Assembly (NCBI GenBank): GCA_037718865.1
Contig: JBBJMP010000004.1
Location: forward strand, 186,001 to 250,000
Source of the DNA: JADCRZ01 sp037718865
Lineage (GTDB): Bacteria > Bacteroidota > Bacteroidia > Chitinophagales > Chitinophagaceae
Length of the DNA stretch: 64,000 nucleotides
Reading direction: 5' to 3'
The notes below the pieces were generated by a model, which saw nothing but the letters and a program-made list of their open reading frames with translations, was not told where the DNA came from and ran no database searches. Positions 51,247-60,388 of the stretch are shown here, piece after piece. Both the position numbers and the translations under genes were made by a program. Position 1 is the stretch's first letter. Each line of letters begins with the position of its first letter.

Positions 51247-54200
51247 TTATTCCAATACAAGTTTTTCAATATTTACACCCGTTTTTCCGGAAACCTTCAT
51301 AAAATAGATTCCCCTTTTTAAACCGTCCACTTTGAAATCGAGGGTTGTGCCGCCGGTAAACGATTGCTCCCTGATTACTTGACCTTCGACATTCAGCAAC
51401 TGAATAACAGCTGGTACCGTCAGGTTGTCTAAAATTACCGATACCACGGTTCGGGCAGGATTAGGGTGTAACCGCAGGACAACAGCTTTTCCAACATAGA
51501 TTTTAACCAGTTTAGATTTGTTTGATTTGCCATCTCTATCAACCTGATTTAAACGGTAAAAATTATTGCCTTGCCGGGGCTGTAGATCCGTAAAAGAATA
51601 ATTATATGTAGCAGAGGAATTTCCCCTTGCTAACACTTCGCCAATGGGTGTGAAATGAACGGCATCCGCAGATCTTTCAATAATAAATGCTTTGCTGTTC
51701 AATTCATAGCTGGTTGCCCAGGTTAATTTCACCGCTTCTTTTTCCTTAACTGCCGTAAGATGTGTAATCCTGACGGGAAGCGGATTGTTTCCAGTGAACC
51801 GATAGCTTGTGAATACCGGATAGTGATCCGTTGTAGTAGTTCCATATCCCGGCACCAGCGTGCTTACATCGTTCAGTACAGAAGCGGAGTTGCTTATATA
51901 ATATGGCCGGATTTCGTCAGACACGATTACATGGTCAATCATATCCTTATAGCCGATGGTCGATGCCTTACCTGCATTGCTTAGAGAAAGTGTTATTGGG
52001 AAGAACCTGGCAGTATCGTTAATAAATGATATATAAGAACTGATAGGAGGGGTAACGCCATCTGTTATTGTTTGATCGAGGTCATCATTAAAATCACCCA
52101 GTATGATGATATTATCGTTAGGGTAAGTGGAGTTCATCAATGCATGTAATTCATCCGCGCCGTTTTTTCTTCGACTATATGAAGTAATGGTAGGCGATGT
52201 ATTCGCTTTTGCATGTAACAGTACGAAACGAACGGTTTTTGAAACGCCATTGAGCGTTACGTTTGCGGTAAGCATATAAGGATAGCGCCCACTCGACCAG
52301 TTGTTATAGGTTGCACTTGTTACACCCGCTGTGTCAAACAGGGGTTGTGCAGAAACATTGGTAAACACATCCGTTTTATAAACAAAAGCAAGTTTCTGCG
52401 CTTCGGACAACGGAAAGCCGCCTGGATTAGGCGGGTTTGTGTTTGAGCCATAATTACCTATCACATACCCATAACCCGGCATTTGCCTCACCACGTTTCC
52501 CAACCTTGCCGTGTCAACAACCTCTAAAAGTCCGTAAATATCCGCCCCGATGTTCTGCAGAATCGTTTTAACATGCTGTTCCTGCAGGTTGTCATTTGGT
52601 GGACCATTCTGCGGGCTGCCGAACCATTCGATGTTCCAGTTCACTACTTCCAGGGTATTTGCGGGGTCAATGGTAGTACCCTTTAGTGTTACAGTGGTAT
52701 CTGCTACTCCGGCTGTACTTACCGTAATCATTCCGGTAAAATTCATACTATCCTGAGCCGGTAGAAAGCGGATATAGATTCGTACGGGAGCATTATTGAA
52801 AACTGCCCGCTGTAAGGTGATGGAAGGCGAATAGGTGATGCTGTCCAGAGATACATAAAAATCAGCGGAAGCGGTAACCGCTATGTCGCCGGTGATGTCA
52901 TTACCGGTAACGATAAGTGTTTTGGTGGTGCTTGTTCCAATGGGCGTATAACCGAACTGAATGCCTGCAGTGCTAATAGTAAGTCCTGGCGGGGGAGGGG
53001 TGGATGAATTATCGATCCTGATATCGTCGAGCGTCCATCGCGCACCTTCCTCTTCCGAGGAGATATAAACGAAGGCCAGGTAGACCCGGGCCCCTGTAAA
53101 AGGGGCTAAATTGATACCTGATGACGGCGTCCACGAGTCAGAAGTTGAGGCTGGAAACCGCCCATTCAGGTCAGTCCAGACATAATCCCTCGGGTCACCC
53201 CGGCCCGGATAGTTTGTAGAGATCTTTAATTGCAATGGTTGTCCGTTAAACCGGGTTCTGCTCCAGAAAGAAAGAAGGGGAAAGGTTATTCCGGTCAGAT
53301 CGAAGGCGGGGGTTAGCAGCCAGTCTTCATTGGTAACGTTTGATTGGACACTGTTATCGTAACCATTGATCTGTAAGCCGGAAGGCGCACTTCCTTTCGG
53401 CAGGTTGGCAGTATCCCTTCCAAAATTAGTACATGCCCAGGTAAATCCACCCTTTACGGAATACTGCGTAAAGCCGTTTGAGCCAAAAGTGGTTTCGCAG
53501 GAGTTGAGCTGATAGGTGAAGTTTAGAAGGCCCATCGGTAACCCTGCCGTATCAGCAGCTGTGGTGAACGTCCAACCGGTATCAGTGCTGATGCCTGCAA
53601 ACCGGTTTCCAGCCTCATCTTGAAAAATGGTATCCGGAACAGTTATGAAATACGTTGTTCCCGGCTGCAGGTTTATCCCCGAAATAGTGACCGTATTTGC
53701 AGAAGACATTACATTGGGCGACTGGGCATCTATATAATCGAAACTGCCCGTTGCACGATTACTGATTTTCATTAATCCGTTAGCTCGTACAATGTTTTCA
53801 TCAAATGTTATGATTAGCGGCGAATGGCGGATTACGTTTGATGCGTTATTGGCCGGGGATAGGGAAGTGATTTCAGGAGCGGTAATGTCAGCGCCCAGGC
53901 CTGCATTTTTAGGACTGGGAGAGTCCACTGTAAAGTCGGCCGCATTATTATCTGAATCAAATCCTTCAGGTGTCCGTTGTACCGAGGCAGTATTAGATGG
54001 TGCAGGAGACGGTGCGGGACCTTCAAACCCATTTGCCGGTCCATAGCCGAGTTTATCGATAATCTGCGGACCCATTGGATTAATACCTGATTGCGGTACA
54101 GTTGTATTACATAATATCAATTTACCTGAGCCCGCACCCATAGCCGTACTTCCTGTTGCCTCAGGAGCAGGCAGATCAACGGTTCCTGCTGCCCCGGCAG

Positions 54201-54483
54201 CCATTTTAATCAGGTAGTACCCTTTAGAAGCAATTGAGCCCGACAATGGCGTTAAGGCGCCGGTTGCGCTCCAGGTGGTTCCCGTAGCGGAGGTGTACTG
54301 AACGGACCATCCTGTTAAATCAACAGTTGACGGGCCATTATTATATAGTTCAACAAAATCGTTTTTATAAAGCGACCCACTGTTTCCTCCACCCCCATAA
54401 GCTTCATTAATTACTACCTGTCCTGTGATAGTCTGCGTACAAAAAATTATCAGGGCGGAAATGAGCGCATACCAATTTTTCAT
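51247..54483 (-). CDS. T9SS-exported multidomain protein with lamin-tail and endonuclease/exonuclease/phosphatase domains
   Basis: This very large secreted protein has 1078 residues. A signal peptide (to about 21) is followed by a lamin-tail domain (about 22-130, with INEAYGGGGNSGSLYKNDFVELYN). An Ig-like Big_5 domain covers about 198-312 (ITSLSPANNASNVI). A choice-of-anchor/cleaved-adhesin-like jelly roll covers about 325-495. Another beta domain lies at about 500-610. An endonuclease/exonuclease/phosphatase domain covers about 615-895 with NWNIEWFG, GLLEVVD, ILGDFNDD and TDHYPVF. A fibronectin-like part leads to a type A T9SS sorting domain at the C-terminus (LHPNPARTVVSVIL to IEKLVLE). It should be a cell-surface or secreted nuclease or phosphodiesterase; the substrate is unproven. 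Confidence 0.88.
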   Translation of the reverse strand: MKNWYALISALIIFCTQTITGQVVINEAYGGGGNSGSLYKNDFVELYNNGPSTVDLTGWSVQYTSATGTTWSATGALTPLSGSIASKGYYLIKMAAGAAGTVDLPAPEATGSTAMGAGSGKLILCNTTVPQSGINPMGPQIIDKLGYGPANGFEGPAPSPAPSNTASVQRTPEGFDSDNNAADFTVDSPSPKNAGLGADITAPEITSLSPANNASNVIRHSPLIITFDENIVRANGLMKISNRATGSFDYIDAQSPNVMSSANTVTISGINLQPGTTYFITVPDTIFQDEAGNRFAGISTDTGWTFTTAADTAGLPMGLLNFTYQLNSCETTFGSNGFTQYSVKGGFTWACTNFGRDTANLPKGSAPSGLQINGYDNSVQSNVTNEDWLLTPAFDLTGITFPLLSFWSRTRFNGQPLQLKISTNYPGRGDPRDYVWTDLNGRFPASTSDSWTPSSGINLAPFTGARVYLAFVYISSEEEGARWTLDDIRIDNSSTPPPPGLTISTAGIQFGYTPIGTSTTKTLIVTGNDITGDIAVTASADFYVSLDSITYSPSITLQRAVFNNAPVRIYIRFLPAQDSMNFTGMITVSTAGVADTTVTLKGTTIDPANTLEVVNWNIEWFGSPQNGPPNDNLQEQHVKTILQNIGADIYGLLEVVDTARLGNVVRQMPGYGYVIGNYGSNTNPPNPGGFPLSEAQKLAFVYKTDVFTNVSAQPLFDTAGVTSATYNNWSSGRYPYMLTANVTLNGVSKTVRFVLLHAKANTSPTITSYSRRKNGADELHALMNSTYPNDNIIILGDFNDDLDQTITDGVTPPISSYISFINDTARFFPITLSLSNAGKASTIGYKDMIDHVIVSDEIRPYYISNSASVLNDVSTLVPGYGTTTTDHYPVFTSYRFTGNNPLPVRITHLTAVKEKEAVKLTWATSYELNSKAFIIERSADAVHFTPIGEVLARGNSSATYNYSFTDLQPRQGNNFYRLNQVDRDGKSNKSKLVKIYVGKAVVLRLHPNPARTVVSVILDNLTVPAVIQLLNVEGQVIREQSFTGGTTLDFKVDGLKRGIYFMKVSGKTGVNIEKLVLE

Positions 54484-54660
54484 GTTAGCTTGTTTAGCTT
54501 TTAATTTTAGGCCAGGAAAGAATTTTCATATTCAGGGTTGGAAATTAATACGTAGCGCAGGTCAACAAAACTAAGCGGTTTATTTGGTGTGACACTGGAT
54601 TTAGAAATAATTAATTGTAAACGATAAGCTTGAATTGACAGAGTGGCAGTTGAAAGGGGA

Positions 54661-54676
54661 TGGCACTTTCTTTGTT
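54661..54676 (+). promoter_or_regulatory. Sigma-54-like promoter candidate upstream of htpG
   Basis: TGGCAC at 54661-54666 and TTGTT at 54672-54676 fit the -24/-12 layout of sigma-54 promoters with exact spacing, but the -12 cytosine is replaced by T. Directly upstream tgacag and tggcag occur as near repeats (54638-54652), as might an activator site. It lies 77 bases before the htpG ATG. The missing -12 C makes this tentative. Confidence 0.3.
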
Positions 54677-54752
54677 ACGCCGATCAAAGACTTTAGCAAA
54701 GGCCTTACATCCATTGAATCCCATTGAGCCGAATACATAAAAAAATACTAAC

Positions 54753-56615
54753 ATGCAAAAAGGAAACATCCGGGTACAGACAGAGAACATCTTTCCGATC
54801 ATCAAAAAATTTCTTTATAGCGACCATGAAATATTTATTCGCGAACTGGTAAGCAATGCCGTGGACGCTACCCAGAAATTAAAGACACTTTCTTCTATTG
54901 GTGAGGTTAAGGGTGAGTTGGGTGAAGTAAATATCCGAGTAAGCCTTAACAGCGAACAAAAGACGCTTACTATTTCAGATAAGGGAATTGGTATGACCGC
55001 CGAAGAAGTGGATAAATACATCAACCAGGTTGCCTTCAGCAGTGCTGAAGATTTTCTAAGTAAGTATAAGGGTCAGAATGAAACCAACATCATAGGTCAT
55101 TTTGGCCTGGGTTTTTACAGTTCATTCATGGTAAGTGACAAAGTGGAGATCATCACCAGGAGCTATAAAGAAGATGCCGGTGCGGTCAGGTGGGAGTGTG
55201 ACGGTAGTCCTGAATATTCCCTGGAGGAAACAGAAAAAGCGGAAAGAGGTACTGATGTTGTGATGTACATCAATGAGGAGAGTAATGAGTTTCTGGAGGC
55301 AGACCGGATCAGAACTATACTGGAAAAATTCTGTAAATTTTTACCGGTTCCTGTTTTCTTTGAAGACAAGCAGATTAACAATACTAACCCCGCATGGACG
55401 AAAAAGCCATCTGAGCTGTCGACTGAAGACTATCAAAACTTTTACAAAGAGTTATACCCCTACGGAGAAGCGCCGTTATTCTGGATTCACCTTAATGTAG
55501 ACTATCCCTTCAATTTAACCGGCATACTATATTTTCCCAAGATCAAACAGAGCTACGAGATCCAGAAAGATAAAATACAGTTGTACAGCAACCAGGTCTT
55601 TGTCACCGATGAAGTTAAAGATATTGTGCCTGAGTTTTTAATGCTGCTCCATGGTGTTATCGATTCGCCGGACATACCGCTGAACGTCAGCCGCAGCTAT
55701 TTGCAGGGCGATCCTAATGTAAAAAAAATTAACGCGCACATCACCAAAAAAGTAGCTGATAAGTTAGAAGAGATATTTAATAATGACCGTGCAGCATACG
55801 AAGAAAAATGGGAAAGCCTGGGTTTGTTTGTTAAGTATGGAATGATGACCGATGATAAATTTCTGGAAAGGGCAAACAGGTTTCACATTTTCGAAGACGC
55901 TTCAGCCAGGACAGATAAGGCAAAATTCTACACGCAGGAAGAATACAGGACGGAGACGGAAGCCATCCAAAAAAATAAGGATGGTAAACTGGTGATTATA
56001 TATACTACCAACCCGGTACAGCAGGACGCTTATTTGCAATCAGCGACAAATAAAGGTTATAAGGTAGTAAAGGCAGAAACACTGGTAGATGCAGCCTTTA
56101 TCAATCATATGGAAATGAAATGGGAGAATGTCCATTTCACCAGGGTGGATGCAGACATTGCCGACAATTTGATTGACAAACAGGAAGGCACCGAAAGTGT
56201 GTTAGGTCAGGAAGAAGAGTCCAGGCTTAAAGAGCTGTTCACCGTTGAGATGCCGCAGCTGCACGTTACTGTTGATATCAAAGGCCTGAACAAGGAGACT
56301 CCTCCTGTGGTGGCTACGCGCCCGGAATTCATGCGGCGTATGAAAGATATGGCTGCAGTGAGCGGACAGATGGGAGGTTTTTATGCAAATATGCCGGATG
56401 AAGTAACCCTTACCGTTAATGGCAACCATCCAATATTTCAGCATCTTCTTTCTGAAAGTGATAAAGAGAAACAGGAAAAGCAGGCTCGTAATTTGGCAGA
56501 TCTTGCATTGCTTTCGCAAGGCTTACTAAAAGGCGTTGATCTGACTTCTTTTATAAACAGGAGTGTTGAACTGATGGGAGGGGAGAAGAAGAGTGCGATT
56601 ATTTTGCAAAGTTGA
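54753..56615 (+). CDS. htpG: Molecular chaperone HtpG (Hsp90)
   Basis: HtpG is the bacterial Hsp90, an ATP-driven cytosolic chaperone dimer. The 620 residues contain the N-terminal GHKL ATPase blocks: IFIRELVSNAVDATQKL with the catalytic Glu and Asn, LTISDKGIGMTAEEV and IIGHFGLGFYSSFMVS. The middle domain has LFWIHLNVDYPFNLTGILYFP and DIPLNVSRSYLQGDPNVKKI with the catalytic arginine. The C-terminal dimer domain is shorter than in eukaryotes, which is normal. It ends facing a methyltransferase gene, with an 18-bp inverted repeat between. Confidence 0.97.
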   Translation: MQKGNIRVQTENIFPIIKKFLYSDHEIFIRELVSNAVDATQKLKTLSSIGEVKGELGEVNIRVSLNSEQKTLTISDKGIGMTAEEVDKYINQVAFSSAEDFLSKYKGQNETNIIGHFGLGFYSSFMVSDKVEIITRSYKEDAGAVRWECDGSPEYSLEETEKAERGTDVVMYINEESNEFLEADRIRTILEKFCKFLPVPVFFEDKQINNTNPAWTKKPSELSTEDYQNFYKELYPYGEAPLFWIHLNVDYPFNLTGILYFPKIKQSYEIQKDKIQLYSNQVFVTDEVKDIVPEFLMLLHGVIDSPDIPLNVSRSYLQGDPNVKKINAHITKKVADKLEEIFNNDRAAYEEKWESLGLFVKYGMMTDDKFLERANRFHIFEDASARTDKAKFYTQEEYRTETEAIQKNKDGKLVIIYTTNPVQQDAYLQSATNKGYKVVKAETLVDAAFINHMEMKWENVHFTRVDADIADNLIDKQEGTESVLGQEEESRLKELFTVEMPQLHVTVDIKGLNKETPPVVATRPEFMRRMKDMAAVSGQMGGFYANMPDEVTLTVNGNHPIFQHLLSESDKEKQEKQARNLADLALLSQGLLKGVDLTSFINRSVELMGGEKKSAIILQS

Positions 56616-56623
56616 TTTAAAAT

Positions 56624-56672
56624 AGTGATGAGTTATGAGTGATGTATTCTTAACCACTCATAACTCATCACT
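56624..56672. repeat. Perfect 18-bp inverted repeat between htpG and a methyltransferase gene
   Basis: The arm 56624-56641 (agtgatgagttatgagtg) is the exact reverse complement of 56655-56672, with a 13-base loop, and more of the same words follow (ctcataattcataactcg). It sits between convergent stop codons (56615 and 56691), so it can act as a bidirectional terminator, although no T-run follows. It belongs to the word-repeat group. Confidence 0.75.
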
Positions 56673-56690
56673 CATAATTCATAACTCGGT

Positions 56691-57359
56691 CTACACCTTT
56701 TCATAAATGCCCGCCTCAACAAAATTCATCTTCTTAATATAATAGGTTTGTTTGAATCCGGCATCGGCCAGCAGGTGTTTGAGTTGGGGATTTACATAGG
56801 CGACATATATTTTTCTGGGTTGTGCCTTATGGCTGATTAAAATGTTTTTTATCACCTTTGCCATTACGGCTTCTTTGAAAGGATTAAAAAAGAAGAATAC
56901 CCGGGTATCTTTTGCAAAAACGGCATCTTCGGCATTGCCGTAAATAACCTGCCACTGCACGGAAGGATGTCTCCGGGAAATTTGGCCACAATTTTGGATG
57001 GCACTGTCACACAATTGCCTGGCGAAATCAATCCCGGTAATTTTGGTAAAGCCATACTCAGCAGCCACTACCATGGCTCTTCCCTTTCCGCAGCCCACGT
57101 CTATCAGTGTTTTTCCGGCCTTTTGCTTTTTGAGCTGTTGGAAAATGTGTTCCAGTAGATAATAACTGGCGCCCTGGTAAATCTCTGCATGCTCCAACTT
57201 TCCGGTAAGGGTTAATTTTTTCAGGTTATCTAACTCAGTGGTCCTGATGCCGTATTTCTTCTCTCCGTTTATTTCGTGGAAAATAGAAAATAAGGCCAGA
57301 CGAAAGTTCCAGTTGATGGCGATATAAAAGAAATATCGTATGTAATAAAGATAGGTCAC
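56691..57359 (-). CDS. SAM-dependent methyltransferase (GTG start)
   Basis: This 222-residue class I methyltransferase has a short N-terminal hydrophobic part (YLYYIRYFFYIAIN) and the SAM motif TLIDVGCGKGRAMVVAAEYG. It continues ITGIDFARQLCDSAIQNC and VFFFFNPFKEAVMAKVIKNIL, as in DOT1-like/NpmA-like small-molecule methylases. Its GTG start overlaps the recJ stop codon by 4 bases (GTGA), so it is translationally coupled to recJ. The substrate is unknown. Confidence 0.78.
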   Translation of the reverse strand: MTYLYYIRYFFYIAINWNFRLALFSIFHEINGEKKYGIRTTELDNLKKLTLTGKLEHAEIYQGASYYLLEHIFQQLKKQKAGKTLIDVGCGKGRAMVVAAEYGFTKITGIDFARQLCDSAIQNCGQISRRHPSVQWQVIYGNAEDAVFAKDTRVFFFFNPFKEAVMAKVIKNILISHKAQPRKIYVAYVNPQLKHLLADAGFKQTYYIKKMNFVEAGIYEKV

Positions 57360-59062
57360 GGTTCGGAAAGGCGAAAGTCTATTACTTTTAGCTGCAGGTG
57401 CTTTTCATTATTGTAATCGTTTTCATCCAGCGTAAAAACAACGTCTACAGGTTTTTTTAGTTGAAGCAGGTTGAACCTGTCGGCCATATTAAACCCAATA
57501 CCATTAAATATAATGTTGTCCTGTAGCAGCGAAAACTTGATGTGTTGTTCTTTTACGATCCTGCTCCATCCGTAATCCGTCAACTGCCTTGCTAAAAATA
57601 CAGGTCGCATGTTACCCGGGCCGAATGGTTCCATCTGGCAGATAATATTGTAAAAAGACGGCCTGAGGTCACGGAACCTTATTTCTGCATCTATAACAAT
57701 TTGGGGGGTAAGTAGTTCAGGCGTTATGGTCGCTGCAACCACCTCCTCAAATTTATGCATAAAGGCATCTACCTGGTCCGGCAGCAAGGTCATTCCCGCA
57801 GCCGCGAAATGGCCGCCATAACCTAATAAATGTTCGCGGCATGCGTGTATCGCCTCATATAAATTAAATCCGTGTATGCTTCTCGCACTACCTGCTACCA
57901 GTTCACCGCTTTGTGTAAGCACTATGGTTGGACGGTAGTACCGTTCAATCAGCCGGGAGGCCACAATACCCACTACGCCTTTATGCCAATGGGGTTGGAA
58001 TACCACGGTCGATTTACCTGATACCAATACATCATCTAAAGCTATCAGGGCTAAAGCTTCTTCCGTAATGCTGGAATCTGCTTCCTTACGGTCTTTATTA
58101 TCAGCATGCAGCATTTCTGCATATCCAAGCGCTATGGTATAATCTTTCTCGATGAATAATTGAATTGCTTTTCTGGCATCATCCATTCGCCCGGCCGCAT
58201 TAACCCTGGGAGCTATAATAAATACTACATCGGTAATATGAATAATGCGCTGAAAGCTGCTTAGCTGCATCAAGGCCTTTATACCGACGCATGGATTCTC
58301 ATTTATCTTTTTTAATCCATAATATGCAAGAATGCGGTTCTCTCCGGTTATGGGAACCACATCTGCGGCGATGGCCGTAGCAACGAGGTCGAGGTAGCTG
58401 AAGACCTCTTCCTTATTTATGCCCAGGTGTTCTGCCAGTGCAGTAATTAGCTTAAACCCTACGCCACAACCGCATAATTCCTTGTATGGGTAAGGGCAAT
58501 CGTTCTGTTTAGGGTTCAAAATGGCCACTGCCGGAGGCAACTCAGCATCAGGCAAATGGTGGTCGCACACGATAAAATCAATTCCTAAGGTCCTGGCATA
58601 ACGGATATGATCGATTGATTTGATGCCACAATCCAGGGAAATGATGAGGGAAAATTCATGTTCCCTGGCGTAATCAATACCCTGTTTGCTTATTCCATAT
58701 CCTTCTCTGTAACGGTGAGGTACATAAAAGTCCAGCAAACTGCCATCATAGATTTTGAACAGGAACTGGTACAAGGTAGCCACCGAGGTGGTGCCATCCA
58801 CATCGTAGTCTCCAAACACCAGGATTTTTTCTTTTGCGTGGAAAGCTTTCATGATGCGGTCTACCGCCTTATTCATGTCTTTCATCAACCAGGGACTGGG
58901 AAGATCGGAAAGTTGCGGCCGAAAATATTGTTTTGCCTGATCAAAGGTTTCCTGATCTCTTAGTATCAGTAACCTGCAAAGGACCGGATTAATCTTTAAG
59001 GCTGCGTGCAAAGCGATAACCTTATTTTCATCCACTTTACACAGGTTCCATCTTTTCTGCAT
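57356..59062 (-). CDS. recJ: Single-stranded-DNA-specific exonuclease RecJ
   Basis: RecJ degrades single-stranded DNA 5' to 3' in recombination and mismatch repair. The 568-residue protein has the DHH phosphoesterase motifs ILVFGDYDVDGTTS, LIISLDCGIKS and FIVCDHHLPDAELP (the DHH triad), and the DHHA1 glycine-rich block GYGGHFAAAGMTL, followed by an OB-fold. The length is normal. A methyltransferase gene overlaps its stop codon. Upstream lies a word-repeat spacer. Confidence 0.95.
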   Translation of the reverse strand: MQKRWNLCKVDENKVIALHAALKINPVLCRLLILRDQETFDQAKQYFRPQLSDLPSPWLMKDMNKAVDRIMKAFHAKEKILVFGDYDVDGTTSVATLYQFLFKIYDGSLLDFYVPHRYREGYGISKQGIDYAREHEFSLIISLDCGIKSIDHIRYARTLGIDFIVCDHHLPDAELPPAVAILNPKQNDCPYPYKELCGCGVGFKLITALAEHLGINKEEVFSYLDLVATAIAADVVPITGENRILAYYGLKKINENPCVGIKALMQLSSFQRIIHITDVVFIIAPRVNAAGRMDDARKAIQLFIEKDYTIALGYAEMLHADNKDRKEADSSITEEALALIALDDVLVSGKSTVVFQPHWHKGVVGIVASRLIERYYRPTIVLTQSGELVAGSARSIHGFNLYEAIHACREHLLGYGGHFAAAGMTLLPDQVDAFMHKFEEVVAATITPELLTPQIVIDAEIRFRDLRPSFYNIICQMEPFGPGNMRPVFLARQLTDYGWSRIVKEQHIKFSLLQDNIIFNGIGFNMADRFNLLQLKKPVDVVFTLDENDYNNEKHLQLKVIDFRLSEP

Positions 59063-59088
59063 ACTCTTCTCCTCGTTTAGGGTTTAAG

Positions 59089-59210
59089 GTTTAAAGTTTA
59101 AGGTTTAAAGTTTAAAGATGATGATATAATATGAGTGTATAGCAGTAAAAACACTTTAATTACAACGTATCATCTGCAAATAAGGACCTTGAACTTTAAA
59201 CCTTAAACTT
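59089..59210. repeat. Word-repeat element with 19-bp perfect inverted repeat (gtttaaag words)
   Basis: Words ggtttaag and gtttaaag are tandemly repeated at 59089-59117. The segment 59094-59112 is the exact reverse complement of 59192-59210, with a 79-base AT-rich loop. The right arm ends 3 bases before the stop codon of the polyprenyl synthase gene at 59213. This is the longest perfect arm pair among the word-repeat elements. Confidence 0.7.
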
Positions 59211-59212
59211 CT

Positions 59213-60175
59213 CTAATACTCTCTGTCTGTTGTATACCTAACCAACTCTTCCAGGCCTTCCCTGGCCTGGCCTTCGGGGAATTCATACAGAATTTTCAGG
59301 GCCTCATCGCGATAGTGCCACATTTTTTCGGTGGCGTAGCGGATGCCTCCGGCTCTGATCACTTCATCGATCACCAATTTTACTTTTTTTTTGTCCTTGT
59401 TGCCGTTTTTAAGAATGTAGATCAGCTTTCTTTTCATTGAGCCTTCCGATTTATTCAGCGTATAGATCAGGGGAAGGGTTATTTTCTTTTCCTTAATGTC
59501 ATTGCCGGTAGGTTTACCGATGTTCTCGGTTCCATAATCAAACAAGTCATCCTTAATTTGAAAGGCAATACCAACATTTTGACCGAAGAGCCGCATTTTT
59601 TCTGCATACTGTTCATCCGCCGTAGATGAATACGCGCCCGCAGCACAGGCAGAGGCAAGCAGGGAGGCCGTTTTATTCCTTATGATCTCAAAGTATACTT
59701 CTTCATTTAAATTCAGGGTCCTGGACTTTTCGATCTGCAACAGTTCTCCTTCGCTCATTAACCGGACTGCTTCAGACAATATTTGAAGGATCCTGAAGTC
59801 ATTATTGTCTAAGGACAATAATAAGCCCTTGGCAAGAAGATAATCCCCTACCAGAACAGACACTTTGGCCTTCCATAAGGCGTAGGTAGAGAAAAACCCC
59901 CTCCTCTCCATTGATTCATCAACGACGTCGTCATGCACAAGCGTGGCAGTATGCAGTAACTCAACCAAAGAAGCGGTCCGGAAAGTGGATTCATTTATCT
60001 GACCACAAAGTTTTGCTGTTAATAGTACAAACATTGGCCGGAGCTGTTTACCTTTTCGATTTACAATAAAGCTCATGATCCTGTCTAATAAAAGAACATT
60101 GCTTCTAACCGACTCTCTGAATTTCTTTTCAAAAACGATTAATTCCTCTTTTATAATTTCCTGCGATACTTTCAT
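59213..60175 (-). CDS. Trans-polyprenyl diphosphate synthase
   Basis: This enzyme elongates isopentenyl units to a long prenyl diphosphate, most likely for the menaquinone side chain. The 320-residue protein has LRPMFVLL, the first Asp-rich motif LVHDDVVDESMERRG and the second motif FQIKDDLFDYG, with GKPTGNDIKEKKITLPLIY. I take ATG 60175; the frame from 60190 adds only 5 residues. It is not near men genes here, so octaprenyl-type specificity is inferred from family and length. Confidence 0.9.
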   Translation of the reverse strand: MKVSQEIIKEELIVFEKKFRESVRSNVLLLDRIMSFIVNRKGKQLRPMFVLLTAKLCGQINESTFRTASLVELLHTATLVHDDVVDESMERRGFFSTYALWKAKVSVLVGDYLLAKGLLLSLDNNDFRILQILSEAVRLMSEGELLQIEKSRTLNLNEEVYFEIIRNKTASLLASACAAGAYSSTADEQYAEKMRLFGQNVGIAFQIKDDLFDYGTENIGKPTGNDIKEKKITLPLIYTLNKSEGSMKRKLIYILKNGNKDKKKVKLVIDEVIRAGGIRYATEKMWHYRDEALKILYEFPEGQAREGLEELVRYTTDREY

Positions 60176-60298
60176 TACGTGAATTAGCAAGCAAATTACA
60201 CAATGAATAATTATATACCATGAAGCAACAGATTTTAACTTTTTGTGGTCTTGGTATTGATTTTGATGAAGTTATTCTCATTAGATTGTTAAAAAAGA

Positions 60299-60329
60299 TT
60301 TGGTAGATCACCATCAATTGATATTTTTG
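60299..60329 (+). promoter_or_regulatory. Promoter of the OmpA-like gene
   Basis: TTTG (60299-60302), 19 bases, then TATTTTTG (60322-60329) is an exact match to the TTTG / TAnnTTTG consensus. The start site would be near 60336, giving a leader of about 53 bases. A strong promoter fits an abundant outer-membrane protein. Confidence 0.7.
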
Positions 60330-60388
60330 CACTTTAAGATCTATCTTATGATTATCGTTTATTCATTTATTCTACATAAAATTTAGTT

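Noticed and set aside
59089..59210. Possible CRISPR array or telomere-like repeat
   Set aside because: The units are 7-9 bases without spacers, and the two sides are inverted, so this is a word-repeat hairpin and not an array.
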